From the NCBI GenBank assembly GCA_943704495.1, contig CALSCR010002611.1:1-20436 (forward strand): DNA of 20,436 nt. Direction: 5' to 3'. Below, one piece after another: positions 17,901 to 20,436 of this stretch. The position numbers and the translations under genes were made by a program. The stretch comes from Pigoraptor chileana. Lineage: Eukaryota; Opisthokonta; Filasterea. The notes under the pieces were generated by a model. That model was not told the DNA's origin. It searched no databases and worked only from the letters and a program-made list of their open reading frames with translations. The number at the start of each line of letters is the position of its first letter. The first letter of the stretch is position 1.

Positions 17901-20436
17901 CCCACCCATCCACCCACTCACCCACACACCACGACGACCACCAACAGGACCACTGCGCAAGCATGGAGTGGTCACGTGCAATCATCGGACGCGAGACTGG
18001 CGGCGGATGGGACATGGACGCACGTGCGTTCTCCGAATATGTGATGTCGGAGGAGAATGGCATATTCAATCTGGGTGATCTTGAGCTCCACCAGGACATG
18101 ACCCGCCCTCTGACCGACTATTTCATCGCTTCATCCCACAACACGTGAGTTGTTTGAGTTGTTGGTGTTGTGCTCTCCTGCGGAGCCAGTATGAATGATG
18201 ATGATGCATCACACTCATACACACTTCTGCAGACACATACAAGCGCACACATACTTGCACACACATACACATGCACACACACGGCATGCGACATGCATAC
18301 ACACACACCATACGTACGATGACGTTGGTGTATTTGGCAAGAATGCGTGTTTCGTAACGCTAAGTCACTGATTTAAAATATTCGCATCTTTTTGTGAAAG
18401 ATTGAAGAGTGCTCTTGTATTGTTGTGGGCTCCAAGTGACAACCAAGTGTCCAAACAGCGCTGACATATTATATCGTCCCATTGCGTGGGTTTGTGTGTT
18501 TGCATGAAATTTCTCGTGTGTCAGGTATCTTCTTGGCGACCAATTGCGAGGCACATCGAGCGTGGAGGGCTATGTGCGCGCCCTGCTCCAAGGCTGCCGG
18601 TGTGTCGAATGTGAGTTTGTTTGTTCTCATGTCATGCGTATGGGTTCAAAGTAGGAATACACCACACACACACATACACACTCTCTCTCTTCCTCTCTCT
18701 CTCCCATCTCTCTTGTGGAGTCCATGGGCACAGCGCCTATGACACTGACTTGAATCCGACATCTCTCATCTCTCATCTCTCTGTTGTGGAGTCCATTGGG
18801 CACAGCATCTAAGACACTGACTTGAATCCTATATCTCTCTCACTCTCTTACTCTCTCTCTCTCTGTCTCACAGTGGACTGCTGGGACGGACCTGACGGCG
18901 AGCCCATCATATACCACGGTCACACTCTGACGACACGAATCATGTTCGTTGACGTCATTCGGGTCATTCGCGAATATGCGTTTGTCGCATCGCCTTATCC
19001 GCTCATTCTGTCGTTTGAGGTGGGCCTTATCTCCCTGTTTGTTACTGATTGTTACTATTTGTTACTGTTTTCTCTCCAACTGGAGGTCATGGGCATAGCA
19101 CCTAAGATACCTACCGACTTGATTTCTACATCTCTCTGGTCGCTGTGTTGCCTTCGCATCTTTGCATCGTCACGTGCACTTTGGTCGAGATAGTTTATTC
19201 TGCATATGGTCTGCGGTGCAAGTTGGTGCTTGTTTTCTTGTTCTGTCGTGCACAGTCTTTTGTGCGCAAATGTGTACGATCAAGGAGCTTACTTTTGAGG
19301 AATGCATGTCTAAATGCACACCCACACACCACCCACCCACGCACACCACCCATACGCACACCGATACCCACGTACACACACACGCCGCTTACATTTTACT
19401 CCCCCGCAGAACCACTGCGGCGTCGTGCAGCAGGTGGTGATGGCGGTGTACCTGCGTCAGTTGCTTGGCGACCAGCTTTTGACGGAGCCGCTGGACGGAT
19501 TCACCGAAAACTCGCCTCTTCCGTCGCCACGTGACCTCATGCACAAGATTCTCATCAAGGTTCGTCACGTGATGTAATGTGCTCCAGTGTGCGCTTCTGC
19601 CGCATCATATGTCGTGATTAAGAGTGTGCGGCACTGTAGTGTGTCTCAATCGCCAGTGTGGATGGCCGTGGTGGTGTTGTCAGCGGGCTTTTGTGGATGG
19701 ACGCCCTCTGCTGTCTTTTTTGCGTCAAGCGAATCTGCGAAAGTGTTTTTTTCGCAAACCACGCAGGCACACGGACACTCACTCGAAAATCTACTGTCTT
19801 GTGCTCTCGTGCTACTTTCATACGCTCACGTGCGTGCAATCTGTGCGGCCTGTCGCAATTGTTTTTCTCACAATTACAGACGAAAGTACCGTCCGGTCGC
19901 AAGGCACCACCTGTCGATCACGCGACGTTGCCCGACTCGGAGTTGTGCGTGGGCCGTCTTATTGTTCGCAAACTATCGTCGAAAGAGAAGGATAAGGAAA
20001 AAGAGAAAGAGAAAGAAAAAGACAAGGAGAAGCCGCGGAGCACACGGCTTGAGGTGGGTCTCGAATTCAAGTGCCTGTCCGTCCAACACACGCCCTTGCA
20101 CGTCTGTGTGTGTGTATGTGCGTGTGTGTGCGCGTCCGCATTAATGGCAGGATTGTTCGTGTTCTGTGAGTGATGTGCGAGTGCAGCAGCCATGTATCGG
20201 GTGTGACTCACGATGCGTAATTCAGCAAGTCTTAACTGCCCAACCACAGTGGTCCTCTTTGCCGTCCATACACAGTGGCTCTCTTTGTCGTGGCAACAGC
20301 TGTTTTCTCTATATTCTGTCTGTGCTTGTGGAGTCCATGCCTAGGATACTGACTTGCATCATACATGCCTGTCTGTCTCTTATGATTAAGACTTTGACAT
20401 CCGAATCATACTTATGTCTCTGTCTCTACCCCCCCC
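12918..20436 (+). CDS. Four DEP domains fused to a phosphoinositide-specific phospholipase C (PH, EF-type, X), 12+ exons, cut by the right edge
   Basis: Exons: 12918-14652, 14990-15360, 15615-15711, 15986-16132, 16377-16914, 17264-17390, 17542-17718, 17948-18144, 18525-18610, 18874-19019, 19410-19559, 19880-20053; 3945 nt, 1315 codons so far. All GT-AG, all in phase; in-frame TAG at 12891 precedes the ATG. A His-rich start is followed by DEP domains at about 118-197, 245-326, 358-440 and 516-606; DEP4 spans intron 1. A PH-like region (about 735-965; [33 protein letters not shown]) and helical EF-hand-type region ([14 protein letters not shown]) precede the X half (from about 1115). Catalytic residues match rat PLC-delta1: H1128, N1129 (SSHNT), E1158, D1160, H1173 (YHG), E1207 (SFENHC), K1257 and K1259. 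A Lys/Glu-rich linker starts; the Y half and C2 lie beyond. Predicted: calcium-dependent PIP2 hydrolysis at membranes. Exon 6's donor is the weakest call. Confidence 0.88.
12981..13025 (+). repeat. 9-bp tandem repeat encoding Ser-His-His
   Basis: TCGCATCAC repeated four times plus one variant (TCGCATCAT), inside a His-rich N-terminal segment of the DEP-PLC protein (HHHAHSHSH before it, HTGDHNHG after it). Near-identical codons indicate recent tandem duplication. A metal- or pH-sensing role is possible for such a His cluster but is not shown. Confidence 0.95.
14890..14953 (+). repeat. (AC)n-(AT)n microsatellite in DEP-PLC intron 1
   Basis: A CA-rich run passes into an AT run about 40-100 nt before the 3' splice site at 14988-14989. 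The region upstream of this acceptor has almost no pyrimidine tract; another CACACA run lies at 14972-14980. Confidence 0.93.
15516..15584 (+). repeat. 25-bp tandem repeat in DEP-PLC intron 2
   Basis: Two nearly identical 25-bp units (15516-15540, 15541-15565), each with CACTGACTGTGCCTGGGTGT, and a partial third (15566-15584). Each carries CTGAC. The last one places a candidate branch-point A (15573) about 41 nt before the acceptor AG at 15613-15614. Confidence 0.93.
16915..17010 (+). repeat. TG-rich tract at the 5' end of DEP-PLC intron 5
   Basis: The intron begins with GTATGTGTGTGG and has further TG runs at 16939-16965 and 16984-17010. It can base-pair in RNA with the CA tract at the other end of the same intron (17146-17238). 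Confidence 0.9.
17146..17238 (+). repeat. (CA)n microsatellite at the 3' end of DEP-PLC intron 5
   Basis: About 93 nt of CA repeat with CT and CC interruptions, ending about 25 nt before the acceptor (17262-17263). The acceptor region is poor in T, so this intron has no ordinary polypyrimidine tract. Confidence 0.95.
18210..18310 (+). repeat. CA-rich tract in DEP-PLC intron 8
   Basis: Imperfect CACACATA-type repeat in the middle of the intron, about 215 nt before the acceptor. Unlike introns 4, 5 and 7, no TG tract lies on its 5' side; a short TG run lies on its 3' side near 18490. Confidence 0.9.
18712..18768 (+). repeat. Intron repeat, copy B (DEP-PLC intron 9)
   Basis: Starts CTTGTGGAGTCCATGGGCAC and contains GACACTGACTTGAATCC, followed by ACATCTCTC. 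It differs from copy A in the PQBP1 intron at one position. It is preceded by a CT-rich stretch, as copy A is, so the duplicated unit may include pyrimidine flanks. The orientation is sense to the gene. Confidence 0.95.
18783..18838 (+). repeat. Intron repeat, copy C (DEP-PLC intron 9)
   Basis: The second copy in this intron, starting 71 nt after copy B. It carries an extra T (CCATTGGG) and CATCTAAG in place of CGCCTATG. Its CTGAC gives a candidate branch-point A at 18820, 53 nt before the acceptor AG, with a CT tract between. Confidence 0.95.
19081..19137 (+). repeat. Intron repeat, copy D, diverged (DEP-PLC intron 10)
   Basis: TGGAGGTCATGGGCATAGCA, then CCTAAGATACCTACCGACTT, then GATTTCTACATCTCTC. 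Clearly related to copies A-C over about 57 nt but with many changes. It lies near the 5' end of the intron, not next to the acceptor, so it probably has no splice role today. Confidence 0.85.
19316..19385 (+). repeat. CA/CCA-rich tract in DEP-PLC intron 10
   Basis: CACACC/CACCCA-type repeat ending about 25 nt before the 3' splice site at 19408-19409. It replaces most of the usual pyrimidine tract, but a short CTTACATTTTACTCCCCC stretch follows. Confidence 0.9.
20104..20132 (+). repeat. TG repeat in DEP-PLC intron 12
   Basis: TG-rich run about 50 nt after the donor at 20054. Its pairing partner, if any, would be beyond the window. Confidence 0.9.
20324..20427 (+). repeat. Intron repeat, copy E plus degenerate copy (DEP-PLC intron 12)
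   Basis: GCTTGTGGAGTCCATG is followed after an apparent 11-nt deletion by CCTAGGATACTGACTTGCATC and a CT-rich tail (to about 20380). A second, more degenerate match follows at about 20384-20427 (TTAAGACTTTGACATCCGAA, then TCATACTTATGTCTC). Both are in the gene's sense orientation. The 3' end of this intron is outside the window. Confidence 0.8.

Noticed and set aside
18621-18812. Near-identical peptide ([18 protein letters not shown]) in frames at 7409-7672 (-) and 18621-18812 (+), suggesting a conserved small protein
   Set aside because: Both frames are translations of copies A and B of the intron repeat; the identity is at DNA level and both lie inside introns.
16331-19386. Regularly spaced CA tracts as a possible CRISPR-like or centromeric array
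   Set aside because: They are simple dinucleotide microsatellites inside introns, with no unique spacers and no conserved repeat unit.

Overview
This is a gene-dense nuclear window from a eukaryote. The evidence is GT-AG introns of about 100-400 bp, long (TG)n/(CA)n tracts, and eukaryote-type proteins. An ERICH3-type ciliary domain, a CXorf65-like gene and a multi-exon PI-PLC suggest a flagellated unicellular lineage. A holozoan relative such as a choanoflagellate would fit, but the sequence does not settle it. No CRISPR, rRNA or tRNA gene was seen.

Layout, left to right. (1) The last exon of hydroxymethylbilane synthase (HMBS, + strand, 286-753) follows a GT-microsatellite intron cut by the left edge. 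(2) A three-exon CXorf65-like gene lies on the - strand (1111-1977). (3) Divergent from it, a five-exon + strand gene (2737-6934) encodes about 1173 aa: an ERICH3-type N-terminal domain, an RS-rich region, a very acidic region and ankyrin repeats. (4) PQBP1 is on the - strand (7291-8614) in three exons, with a WW domain, an extra four-cysteine zinc knuckle, an RGG-like tract and the conserved C-terminal U5-15kD-binding peptide. (5) Divergent from it, an intronless DDX31/Dbp7-type DEAD-box helicase spans 9019-11640 (+). (6) A 1.28 kb gap holds several small repeats, including a 28-bp perfect palindrome inside an exact 8-bp direct repeat, which looks like a hAT transposon reduced to its two terminal repeats. 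(7) A + strand gene from 12918 runs off the right edge. At least 12 exons chain four DEP domains, a PH-like region, an EF-hand-type helical region and the complete X half of a phosphoinositide-specific phospholipase C.

Genes (3), (4) and (6) were assembled here from exons using splice sites, reading phase and family homology. All chosen introns are GT-AG and phase-consistent. The least certain points are the last exon of the CXorf65-like gene and the 3' end of exon 6 of the DEP-PLC gene.

Possible new biology: (a) the DEP4-PI-PLC fusion; (b) a dispersed repeat of about 57 bp found only in introns, always in the transcribed sense, in two genes on opposite strands, carrying a CTGAC branch-site-like motif and pyrimidine tract just before 3' splice sites (introner-like); (c) introns with (TG)n near the 5' end and (CA)n near the 3' end, able to pair in RNA; (d) the minimal hAT palindrome; (e) the ERICH3-RS-acidic-ankyrin architecture; (f) a zinc knuckle inside PQBP1.
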